Part shown: positions 1-9,089 of the stretch, piece after piece
How the letters are laid out: the number at the start of each line of letters is the position of its first letter
Position numbering within the stretch: the first letter of the stretch is position 1
NCBI RefSeq assembly: GCF_001039355.2
Contig: NW_019775402.1
Span: 928,165-992,164 of the forward strand
Source: Lingula anatina
Taxonomy: Eukaryota; Brachiopoda; Lingulata; Lingulida; Lingulidae
Direction: 5' to 3'
Length of the DNA stretch: 64,000 bases
Translations under genes and position numbers: made by a program
The notes under the pieces: model-generated
What the model was told of the DNA's origin: nothing
What the model saw: only the letters and a program-made list of their open reading frames with translations
The model's database searches: none

Positions 1-744
1 GTCTACCCCTTCTAGATGCTCACTAGTAAACCCACAGTAAGTGTGAAAACAACTTCAGTTTGGGGCAGTTGTGTTAATAAGCCCCCCCCCCCCCCCGAGT
101 ATTATTACATCACTGCACGGGTTAAAGGGTGCTGACTCGGACCAAGTATGTGTGACATCAGAGTCAGTTAACAGAGAGGAACGCTGGACGTCACAGATGA
201 CGTAAAACTACTGCTCGTACAGACGTGTAATTTCACAGTGTGCAGGTGCCTGGTATGTGTATATTCATAGAGTGTAGACAGATGTCGTTAAGTCTTAAAA
301 CCAAAGATGCACATTTCGTGTCCTGGTGATGACGCTGAAATGGGACATTTTCCGTCACAAATCAGTTGTCCGTTGACGGCCAGGGTTTAGATAGAATCAT
401 GATATGGTAAAAGATACATGTACATTGTACGCACAGGATGTTTAAAGTCGTCTTGAGATCTTATTTATCAGGTGGGGAACGGCGCATGACATGGAATTTG
501 ATATGTTGCAAGTTCCTGTCAAGACTACAAGATGTGCGTGACCATAAAAAAAACTTCAGTGTTAAATAAAATTTTGAAGTCCATTTATTTGCTTCTTTCG
601 CTTTTTCAACTGAAATTAATCATAATTTAAAAATTTATTAATTAAAAAAGATAAAAAAGTAAACTCTTTATCTGGATTACAGCAGTCGATCTACAGTGAT
701 TGTCCGGACTCCATATCCCGTACTCAATATACGGTGTAGTCATA

Positions 745-960
745 TGGGCGTATTCCCAGAGCTTTTAGATCGATCTATCCCCTCGGGGAGTCTCACTAGA
801 TTACTGTCAGATAATCCAGCTTAAATGTCCGTCACGCCTACTACAAGCTGGAAGGGGGTAATTAACTTTCGTGCCCGCTCGGCTGACAGCTATTTAGCGT
901 GAACCCCCAGGGAGTTAGGTCGATCTAAAGTAGATCGATCTAATCTCTGGAAATGGGGTC
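745..960. mobile_element. MITE family B, copy 1
   Basis: About 216 bp. It begins GGGCGTATTCCCAGAGC and ends CTCTGGAAATGGGGTC, so the ends are inverted copies of a CATTCCCAGA terminus. Subterminal TAGATCGATCTA blocks lie at both ends. A second copy lies at 35579-35791 with the same interior (for example CTCACTAGATTACTG, and GCTCGGCTGACAGCTATTTA). No coding capacity, so non-autonomous. Confidence 0.75.
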
Positions 961-1134
961 ATAGTCGTGTCACCGACGCCATGATAACAATCAACAGAGA
1001 ACACAAAACAACTTACAACCAGGATATAAAGAGTTGTTTGCCCGTTCTTGACTCCCCTACAACAACAGAATGATGCCACACCTATCAGTTCCCATTGACG
1101 ACACCATATTTTTAAAAAACACAAAATATTTATA

Positions 1135-1198
1135 TTTTATTCTAGCGACGCACGTCTAAATATTGAAGAAAATTTAGATGTGCGTCACTAGAATAAAA
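1135..1198. repeat. Near-perfect 27-bp hairpin
   Basis: Left arm from TTTTATTCTAGCGACGCACG, right arm ending CGTCACTAGAATAAAA, with a loop of about 10 bases (TTGAAGAAA). The arms pair over about 27 bp with two or three mismatches. It is too short for a standard MITE and could be a palindromic transposon relic. Confidence 0.6.
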
Positions 1199-1939
1199 TT
1201 TAAACATTACTATATATATTTTACGTAAACTTTGGATGCCGTCCGATCCTTATTTATTTATTTGAAAGACTGGTGCCTCCATCCAAGTCCCGTGCAGCTG
1301 GCCGCGGATCTCTTTCTTCGTGCGTGATCTCATTAACTGGGTGGATATAATCCTAAACCTGGCGTACCTTGACAAACCACATGAAGCCTTATATCACCTG
1401 CTTTGTATGAACACAAACACCGCGTGGTTTACATTTCAGTCATTGGCACAGGTGGGACTGGCATTAAACTGATATTTTCAGTCTGATATACCCTGTATTG
1501 TTGACAATAGTTCTGTATCAGCAAACTGCGTCTGCCTCAGAGAATTCTATGTATCCCCCCCCCACCACCCTACCCCCAAGTCAGTAGCGTGGCAGTCAGT
1601 TTACGAGCACCTTCTATTTCCGCCAGTTAATCACAGAGTTGTACCACCTGTAACACCTGTGAGCGTTAAGTCACAGAGACCTGGACAGTGAGGGTAGAGA
1701 CTACTCCTAGACACCGGGGCTAAGGTACTGTGTTCTATCATCAGCGATTTAGTCAATTATTTCACAAAGATCTAGACACTGGGGTCTACACCGCGTCTGA
1801 TAGCGTGCTGCCAGCCGTTAACGCCACGTTAATCAAAGGCCACAGTGTAGAGGACGCGACACGCGCCACTTCACTGACGGGGTCCCAAACCGTGCCTCTA
1901 TTAGCTGTGTTAACCTCGTTTCACAATAGGCGAAAATCN

Positions 1940-2031
<92 letters not shown>
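1940..2031. repeat. (CT)n microsatellite
   Basis: About 46 uninterrupted CT units, preceded by a single N at 1939. The N marks an uncertain base at the repeat edge, so the true length may differ. Confidence 0.95.
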
Positions 2032-2034
<3 letters not shown>

Positions 2035-2386
2035 GACATGTACATATTCACTTTATAAAATTAACTCTGCTTGGCAATGCTCCCCCCGATACAATAAGTA
2101 TGATCAAATTTTAGTCAAGACTGCACTTGAGTCAGACCTTTTTCTTTTTCAAGTTTTCCTCACAACAACTTGAGTCAAAGAACACATCAATCTCAGCCGA
2201 CATAAATATTTATAAGTATGAGAACTTATTTTACAATTAAATTCATTTTAGAAAAAAAGTTCTTCAATAACACTTTGCATATACTTGTATCTTATACATA
2301 CATAAATTTAATCGTTCATTTCTCCAGCCTTTCTTGCCTCATCAAAACTTTCCTCCATTATCCATTTATTTATTTATTTATTTCAG

Positions 2387-2552
2387 ATTTTGCGCTCACG
2401 TGCGTCTTTTTCTTCATCTTGTCTGTTCTATACGAAGGCCTGAAATCTTTTAGAGAATACCTTAACCACCGGTATGCCGGCAGTGTGGGGGAGAAATACA
2501 CCTGTCAAAATGGCGGCGGGTATGACACAAACATTAAGAAGCCAAAAGGAGG
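2387..2552 (+). CDS. SLC31A1: Copper transporter exon carrying TM1 end and first loop
   Basis: 166 nt, 2 + 54 codons + 2. The protein reads FALTCVFFFILSVLYEGLKS, then FREYL and a hydrophilic loop ending NIKKPKGG. The acceptor follows a TTTATTTATTTATTTCAG pyrimidine run; the donor is GG|GTAAGA. A palindromic MITE begins only about 8 bases after the exon, right behind the donor site. Confidence 0.85.
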
Positions 2553-5035
2553 GTAAGACTGGGCTCCCATACCTAGATCGATCTCACAGGATCGATCCAT
2601 CTCCAAAAGGTTTCTCGCTAAATTGCTTTCAGCTTAAGCAGCTTAGACGTCGGGCACGCCTACTGAAGCTGCTAGACAATAATGAATTCCTCCCTTACAG
2701 CTTCAGTAGGCGTGACAGACATCTGAGCCGTTTAAGTTGATTGCAATTTAGCGAGAATCCAGTTGGAGATAGATCGATCCACAGTTAGTACAATAGGGTC
2801 TGGGATTGGTCCCTAAGATCGTATGACAACATGTTGTTTGTTACTGTGATGGTTTTATTGTACAACTAAAATCAAAATAATTTTTGCCCAATGTGTCTAT
2901 GTATGTCCTGCCGCATTCTTCAGAAAATAGCGCCACAGGTTGATTAAAGACGCCATCATAGTATCTGAGTGTTTAACACTGCTGATGAAGTTTTAACTAA
3001 GCGTGGCATTTTGATCTAAAACCCTCGCAAATGATAAAATTGGGATATTCATTGAGGATAAAAGTAATAGAAAAAATGGTAATAGAATAGGCGTTCGTTC
3101 TGACTCTGTATGACAGGTAATACAGGTAAAGTAATCACACCTGTGACCTCCTTCCTGACACTGTCACATATAAGCCAGAAATGTTGAGGCATGTCATGAC
3201 ATTTTTGAAGAAGTTAGCGTCTGCTACTACCTCGTCCCGTCACTTGTCCCAAATTAACTGTTCTCTACTGCAGATAAAGATTTACATTCAGGACCGACGC
3301 CGCGTTTTTCTTTACCAATGTATTACTTCTTTTAGATAAAAAGATGTAAGTAAATGGATATCATGTGCATCTATTGGAAAGCTAACCAAGTTTATAACTT
3401 AACCTGAGCATAAGGGCATGCCATTAATGTGTTTATTTGAAGATTAGTACTCCGGTCACGTCGCTTTTTGATTTCTTTACTATGTAGGACGTAAGGGGGG
3501 GCATTCAGAATGAGAAGAGCCGAGTGCTACATGTAGCTGGTCCACGGCCTAAATTTGGCAGACCTACATGAAAGGAAGACCGCCTAATCCTGTAATGATC
3601 TTTCCGCCTCTTTCACACCTCCGCACGCGTCGTCCCTGCAGGGGCACAGTAATTAAATCTCGTCTCAATTCGACCAGTCGAGGAACGACGCGTGGGTAGG
3701 CGTGTGAGAGGCGGAGAGACCATTACAGGATTAAGCAGTCTTCCATTCGTATAGGTCCGCCATATTTAGGCCGTGGACCAGCTAGTTCTCGGCTCTTCTC
3801 ATTCTGAATGGCCCCTAAGACAACAGACGACGAGTTGAAAAACATTCAGTGCATCAGGACTCATTCCCAGTGAAATTGTCGGTCTAATAAGCTCGATCCA
3901 TACCGCGAGAACTCTCACTGCATGTAATTGGTTTTTCTGTTGTTAAAACAGATTAACACGCCTCATCTTGTTTCAAACCTTCTAGCACAATTGCCAGTTT
4001 TTCTGTATTCTACTCAACCCCGGAGGCGTGTTAATCTGATTGCATTCAGCGAGAGTCTGCTCAGAGATGGATCGAACTACGCAGACCTAAAATATCTTTG
4101 GGAATGAGCCCATAAACATCAATTTTTAATGAGGTTAGTGTAAGGAGAGATCATAGCTGGGGATATCCCGTGCCTGCACCGTTCTTATGTATATCCATGG
4201 TGTAAATCAGCTCGCCTTCAGGGCAGAAATAAGGGTCTGAGTATTGATAACAAACCTTTGAAAAAAATCCCCAAAAAGAAGAAAAGAAGGAGGAATATAT
4301 ATTTTAGGGATCATTTAGAGTGTTTAGTGCAGTGTAGTGTAGTTTACACACACTGGACAATAGAAGTGTCACCTCTCCTGAACCAATACTTTGGGGGAGA
4401 TAAATGACTGTGGAATGATATGGTATCATTTTATTAACATCAAATTTCACAAAAAGACCAACAATACAATTCCTTGGTACACCGGTTTTATACCCATTAG
4501 TCACATTATAAGTAGACCAGGCATTATAACTTTGATTACTCTGATTCAGGGGGTGGCACTTTTATTGTCCAATGTGTGTAGAATAATCAGGAGCCTTTTC
4601 GAAGCCGCCGTTGATTTCGACAGCATGGAAATACCGAGATCGATAACTATTGCTTTTCTTTAAGCCAGGAGGGGCCTCAAACCTTGGCAGGGGTGGGGGG
4701 AGGGGGGGGGTTGGCAGGTATCACAGGGACTGCCACAGAGAGGGGAAGAGAGGGTTGAAGACAAACACGTCGTTAAGTCGACTAGGGACCAGTGTACCCT
4801 CATCATGACCCGTGCTGTTACTTTCAGGTGTGGAGCCCACATGTGTCGCTGCGTTCACTACCTCCAGGCGTTCCTCCACATCCTCCAAGTCTTCGTCAGT
4901 TACGTTCTAATGATGGTCTTCATGCTGCTCAACGTGTGGCTGTGTGTGGCGGTGTGTGTGGGGGCGGGTGTCGGCTACCTGTTGTTTGGCTGGAGGCGGA
5001 GCGTTGTCAACGACGAGAATGAACACTGTAACTAA
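2387..5035 (+). CDS. SLC31A1: CTR-family copper transporter, 3' part (two exons, partial gene)
   Basis: High-affinity copper(I) uptake channel of the CTR/SLC31 family, which works as a membrane trimer. Two exons are visible, 2387-2552 and 4828-5035 (stop TAA 5033-5035). The first follows a TTTCAG acceptor and ends at GG|GTAAGA leaving two bases. The second follows CTTTCAG and supplies the one missing base, so the frame joins cleanly. The joined product has the end of TM1 followed by LYEGLKSFREYL, a strongly conserved CTR segment. A short loop leads to TM2 with an MxxxM motif (LMMVFMLLN), TM3 with GxxxG (GAGVGYLLFGW), and a C-terminal tail ending EHCN, comparable to the metal-binding HCH end of human CTR1. 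The exon entering 2387 needs one base from upstream. No exon with the Met/His-rich N-terminus or start of TM1 was found in 1-2386, so the gene's 5' end is outside the window. CTR1 versus CTR2 cannot be settled without it. Confidence 0.88.
2561..2814. mobile_element. MITE family A, copy 1, in copper transporter intron
   Basis: 254 bp, largely palindromic. CTAGATCGATCT near the left end mirrors GATAGATCGATCC near the right. GGCACGCCTACTGAAGCTGC mirrors CAGCTTCAGTAGGCGTGAC, and TCGCTAAATTGC mirrors GCAATTTAGCGA. Copies at 9817-10070 (also 254 bp) and 59953-60209 share the termini, ending near GGGTCTGGGAATGGT. No open frame, so non-autonomous. Confidence 0.8.
3494..3816. mobile_element. Fold-back MITE family C, copy 1
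   Basis: About 320 bp with arms of roughly 130 bp. The left arm contains CATTCAGAATGAGAAGAGCC, GGTCCACGGCCTAAAT and CCGCCTAATCCTGTAATG; the right arm holds the inverse of each. Family core blocks CTCTCCGCCTCTCACAC and TAATCCTGTAATGGTCTC recur in copies at 53758 and 62172. Confidence 0.8.
3857..4111. mobile_element. Palindromic MITE family D
   Basis: Ends are GGACTCATTCCCA and TGGGAATGAGCCC. GCTCGATCCAT mirrors ATGGATCGAAC, and AGATTAACACGCCTC mirrors GAGGCGTGTTAATCT. The termini match families A and B but the interior differs. It sits directly behind the family C element. Confidence 0.65.
4828..5035 (+). CDS. SLC31A1: Copper transporter last exon (TM2, TM3, C-terminal His-Cys)
   Basis: Starts in phase with the preceding exon. 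It begins CGAHMCRCVHYLQ, a cysteine/histidine cluster just before TM2, then HILQVFVSYVLMMVFMLLN, NVWLCVAVCVGAGVGYLLFG and the tail WRRSVVNDENEHCN. The order HxLQ, MxxxM, GxxxG and terminal HC is diagnostic for CTR transporters. An ATG at 4805 in the same frame lies in the intron and is not a start. Confidence 0.9.
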
Positions 5036-5103
5036 CCATACGCCGCCCTCTGATATCAAACCCCCACTAAAATACTGTAATGAACTACACAGGGGGCCAC
5101 ATT

Positions 5104-5240
5104 CAGTGGCGGATTTAGAGGGGAAGTCAGGGGGGACCTGACCCCCCCCCCCTTCCATTTCTGGTCTCCTCTTGAAATCATAATTTCGACTAGCTGAATC
5201 ATAGTTTTAAACCTTACCGTACAGCGGATTGAGAGGGGGG
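5104..5240. mobile_element. hAT-like element fragment
   Basis: Begins CAGTGGCGGATTTAGAGGGG, the typical CAGTGGCG end of many hAT transposons, and matches the element at 6121 for over 100 bases (TTGAAAT, ACTAGCTGA, ATAGTT blocks). The other terminus is missing or degenerate. Confidence 0.55.
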
Positions 5241-5456
5241 GGGGGAGTCAGTGGGTCTCTCTAGCTGGGGGAAAGAAAGGAGAGAAAATGGCAAAGAAAT
5301 AGCCAGAGAAAATCTGTGAAAACCTAATGTAAAAAGTCTCTCTGTAAGCTTTGTGGAGGGTTAGTGCTTGCCACATATTTCCATTTCTGATTAAAATCAT
5401 ATAAGGCCTATCTGACATTATTATTCAAGAATGGTATATTTATCTGTATACCACGG

Positions 5457-5462
5457 AATAAA
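5457..5462 (+). terminator. Candidate poly(A) signal of the copper transporter
   Basis: AATAAA about 420 bases after the transporter stop codon. It is the first canonical hexamer seen downstream, giving a plausible 3' UTR end near 5480. The 3' UTR would include a hAT-like remnant at 5104. Confidence 0.4.
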
Positions 5463-7590
5463 TGAATTATATTTTAAACTTTTTAAAGAAAAAAGTTTTT
5501 GACTTATTCTTGTTATGAATTAAAGTTGGATTTAAACTTAATGAAAACACTCCAGCATCAGACCAATTTTATTCATAAAGGCAAGACTTCAAACAGGTGA
5601 TTTTATTTCTCTATCAAACATTTAATCTGCTTTACAGTTATCAAAATGAAAAAAAAAAAAAAAACCAACCCAGAAAAGGCACCGGTATGGACTAGTGTAA
5701 ACAGTCATGTGAAGTTGATACCAGTACATAATGTGAGACTTTCCTGACCCTGACGGAATTTAATGCAGAAGCATCACACAACTATTAGACAAACTTGCCA
5801 CAGACAGAGACACTTGTGCCATTGCGTTAGGTGAGACAAGTGCTGTGACGTGATGAGCAATCACTGCTGGATTGTGCTTGCGGAGCACATAAAGCGAGAA
5901 GAGTGTTATACGAGGGATGGCAATATGTAATATTATCACATAAATAAATAACTAAATAAATATATGAGTAACTAAATAAATAAATAAATTGATTAATAAA
6001 ATAAACCTCAACTCCTTGAATATTTTAATGGCGTTTAAAAAACTTTTCATCATCCCCCTGGTAAGCACTATTTAACAAGCACATATACAACAAAGCAGCT
6101 ATAATCAATCACGTTCAGTACAGTGGCGGATTTAGAGGGGGTTCAGGGGGCTCCTGACCCCCCTCCCCTTTGGTTTCCGAAAAAAAATAACAGTGATTCA
6201 CACTAATATTCCCCTCTTGAAATTAGAGTTTTAACTAGCTGATTTATAGTTCTTAACCGTTCCAGATGGCACCGTTTGACCTTCAAAACACCAAAATATA
6301 ATGGGGCCTTTCAGCGGGCCCCAAACCCCACCACAAGGGGCCTAGGGTCGGCTTCGAATCCGAGGCCTGTCATTCGTAAAAACACTGACCCCCTCTTCAA
6401 ATCCTGGCTCTGCCCCTCTCTTATCCTGTCTTACTAACTGTATATCCCGTTCAGCAGCCAAATAGGTTTTTCTCAAAATTCGTATCGTTGCAATTGCTTT
6501 TACCCTTGGAAATAATTCTTAATTTTGTCCATGTTTTACACGTTTGAAAGTTTTGAAATGATCCCTTCTTATAAGGGCTTGCTTAAACCTAACCGTCCCG
6601 GTTTGGGGGCCGCCTTTGATCCCATTGTGCTCTTTAACGTCATAGGTGAACCAAACTAAACCTCAGCACAAAACGAAGTCACAGGGAAAAAAATTATCTA
6701 GAAACGTTCCGTGTCGGTTTCTCAAGCAAGGCCTCGTGTTCATTGTGAACTTCAACGATGATGATAAGACAATGTTTAGGGACTGGGGTTGCGCTTGATA
6801 AAATACATCTGTACGGCACTCGGGTTATCTACTGTAATGCAAATGCAAACATGTACAACTAAACTGGCCCTCTGCGTGACAAGATAGAAAGTTTCCATTT
6901 GATGTAAGACCTACCAACGAACTTCTGCGGCTCCGTGGTACTTCCGCGGTTTTAAACGCAGCTATACCCTTGTACGCGGGTTCGAATGCTAGAGTGTTTA
7001 AATACTGCAGTATTTTTGCTAGATATGAAATCTGAAAATTGCATTTTATTACTATAAGAAGTAAAACGTATATTCAGTGGGCGGGTGGGTCAGGCACAGC
7101 GCTGTCGTTGGCGTGCGTGGAAGAAACGGACAGTCAGGAGTTCCTGCAATCGGGAAGTCACGAACTGATGTTATTGTGACATCAAAGAGATTATTAAAAG
7201 TTTGTAAAACACGATTTTAACCCTTATTTTCATTTATCAGTATGAAAAATAGGAAAACAAAATGATGAAAAATGATTTGGAAAAAAATATTCCGCTGATG
7301 AATTCAAGAAATTAACAAGGGGGAACTTTGTCATTGTTGTGTCTACCTATACTTAATAAGTCTCCTCGCAAACGACACATTTCATGCCTACATGTATGAT
7401 CTTCTCCCACGCGTATATTCCTTCATGAAAATATTCCTTCCTAAAAAAATTCAAATAACGTCCGTGAGCGTGACAGGCTCAGATAACTGCTAGACATTTC
7501 CCTTGTCACTGCAAATGACATAGAGTTGCTAATCAGGACGACCTTGACCTCACGAGCCTGCAGATCATGTGACAGTGACTGTGTCAACTA
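5463..7590. other. Spacer between copper transporter and lectin
   Basis: About 2.1 kb with no supported exon. It holds the hAT-like element (6121-6415), an (ATAA)-rich stretch near 5941-6005 and short A/T runs. A GGTTCGAATG box near 6970 does not belong to a cloverleaf-forming tRNA. Confidence 0.6.
6121..6415. mobile_element. hAT-like non-autonomous element
   Basis: Left end CAGTGGCGGATTTAGAGGGG. The right end AATCCTGGCTCTGCCCCTC is a degenerate inverse of such ends. There is no transposase frame. It is homologous to the fragment at 5104. Confidence 0.6.
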
Positions 7591-7597
7591 GAGAAGT

Positions 7598-7605
7598 TAT
7601 ATATT
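7598..7605 (+). promoter_or_regulatory. Candidate TATA box of the lectin gene
   Basis: TATATATT 90 bases before the lectin ATG. With the usual spacing of about 30 bases, transcription would start near 7630, giving a 5' UTR of about 65 bases. Only position and motif support this. Confidence 0.45.
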
Positions 7606-7694
7606 AGGTCTGTAGAGAGGTGGGTGGTCACATTTTACCCGGGAACTACCAGTGACTGGTTAAGCCGCGCCGGAGAGACTTCCAACCTTCCAAA

Positions 7695-7697
7695 ATG
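7695..7697 (+). CDS. Start-codon-only coding exon of the lectin
   Basis: CAAAATG followed directly by GTGAGTAAG, a strong donor. Exon 10580 opens in phase 0 with GTG TAC TAC and has no in-frame ATG before residue 15, so the start must come from upstream. The TATA box and this ATG|GT are the only fitting signals in the preceding 3 kb. Confidence 0.8.
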
Positions 7698-9042
7698 GTG
7701 AGTAAGAGTTCTGCCGCTAGAGAGAGATTCCTTCATGTTAAACTTGTTGTTTGTGCGGCACTTGATAAACGATCTTAATGAAAACCGCGTGATCATTCAA
7801 TATTTAGAGTATTAATGGCACGGGGCACGAGAAGCTGTATTGTTTCTCGTTAAAGCGCTCAAAGTTCACCCAAGAGACATTCGTGTCGTTTATATGATAT
7901 TTTCTTTTCTAATTTGATGATAAATTGGGCGTTTGATGTATTACAGCTATTACACTAAATGTTTTCTGGTAAATCGTATTAGTATGTAACTTTGCCAGTT
8001 AAAAAAAATAATAATTAAGATCCAGCGCTAAGGCACGGCTGCAAGACAAACTTACAGGTGACTCATAAACGTCATCTTTAGTGCGGTTTTGCAGCAAAAA
8101 AATCTTTATCAAGCCAGTCATCTGTAGTTGTAGTTCATTGTCATGTGGTATGTGTGGGATTTTGGCAACATTCCAGGGTTTGAGACAAGTTCCAAGATCT
8201 TGCTAAGCGTCTCTATAACGAGTTTCTCAGCTCAGCTGTACCTGAGGGATGGCGAGTTTCTAGATGATATTTGCCTTCACTGGTTTAGTGGCCTTGTAAA
8301 CGGTGGCATGCTCTGTTTGTTTTCGCTTCGCATGAAAATGGCATTTTTAAGCAGGGTTAGCAATTTTATTACTAATAACCTGACACAACTTGCCATTAGA
8401 CAACATTAAAGACTGGCTTAATATATGATACCTTACACACAGGATCGACCCCCATGCACAGTTGCTTTAAGATTTGTTCATTTATTACTACAATTCCAGA
8501 TTGTTGATTTACAATGGCGGGAAAATATTTAAAATCGCGAAATCCATCTAATTTATTCGTCATTGTCCATCCAATCAGGAGCATCATTTATTACTTCACC
8601 ATGTACCTGTAAATGAACGTGAAATGTTATAATTAGCCCATCAGTGCGTTCATCTCTTGAGTAATTTCGTTGTTGGCGATCCACTTATGTGTGGGCGTTA
8701 GTCTTAGCATTATCTGAGTCCACACTGAATACCAACCCTATCTAGAACGCTGTGTACACACCTCCTCCACCAGGGAACGCCTTCCTGCTCTGGTCCATGA
8801 GGAGCTGCTGATAATTTACACACGACAAGGTGCTGATAATGTACACAGAACCAATAGAACTAATTATCTTTAATGCCTCCTTGTCAAACTTGTCCCCTAG
8901 CAAGGTATGATAAGCACCAGACTATCTTGGTTCGAGTCTTTACTTCTGCAAGGCTGATAAAAAAAAAAAAGAATATAAAAAAAAAATCAATAGAAATAAG
9001 AATGAAAAACGGTGAACCGGAATAAGATAACGTGGAACTGGA

Positions 9043-9089
<47 letters not shown>

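Larger units (their letters stand above)
1..2386 (+). other. Upstream/intronic DNA of the copper transporter, no exon seen
   Basis: No open frame resembles the transporter N-terminus. The stretch holds a poly-C run near 82-97, a MITE at 745-960, a 64-base hairpin at 1135-1198 and a (CT)n tract at 1940-2031. GTAAGT at 37-42 looks like a donor, but the frame needed to reach the 2387 exon has a TAG at 24-26, so it was not accepted as the preceding exon. Confidence 0.6.

Noticed and set aside
31-45. GTAAGT donor as end of a preceding copper transporter exon
   Set aside because: The frame needed to join the 2387 exon meets a TAG at 24-26, and there is no Met-rich or TM1-like sequence.
8905-8955. 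GGTTCGAGTC as a tRNA B box
   Set aside because: No matching A box, acceptor stem or anticodon arm can be built around it; the same holds for GGTTCGAATG near 6970.
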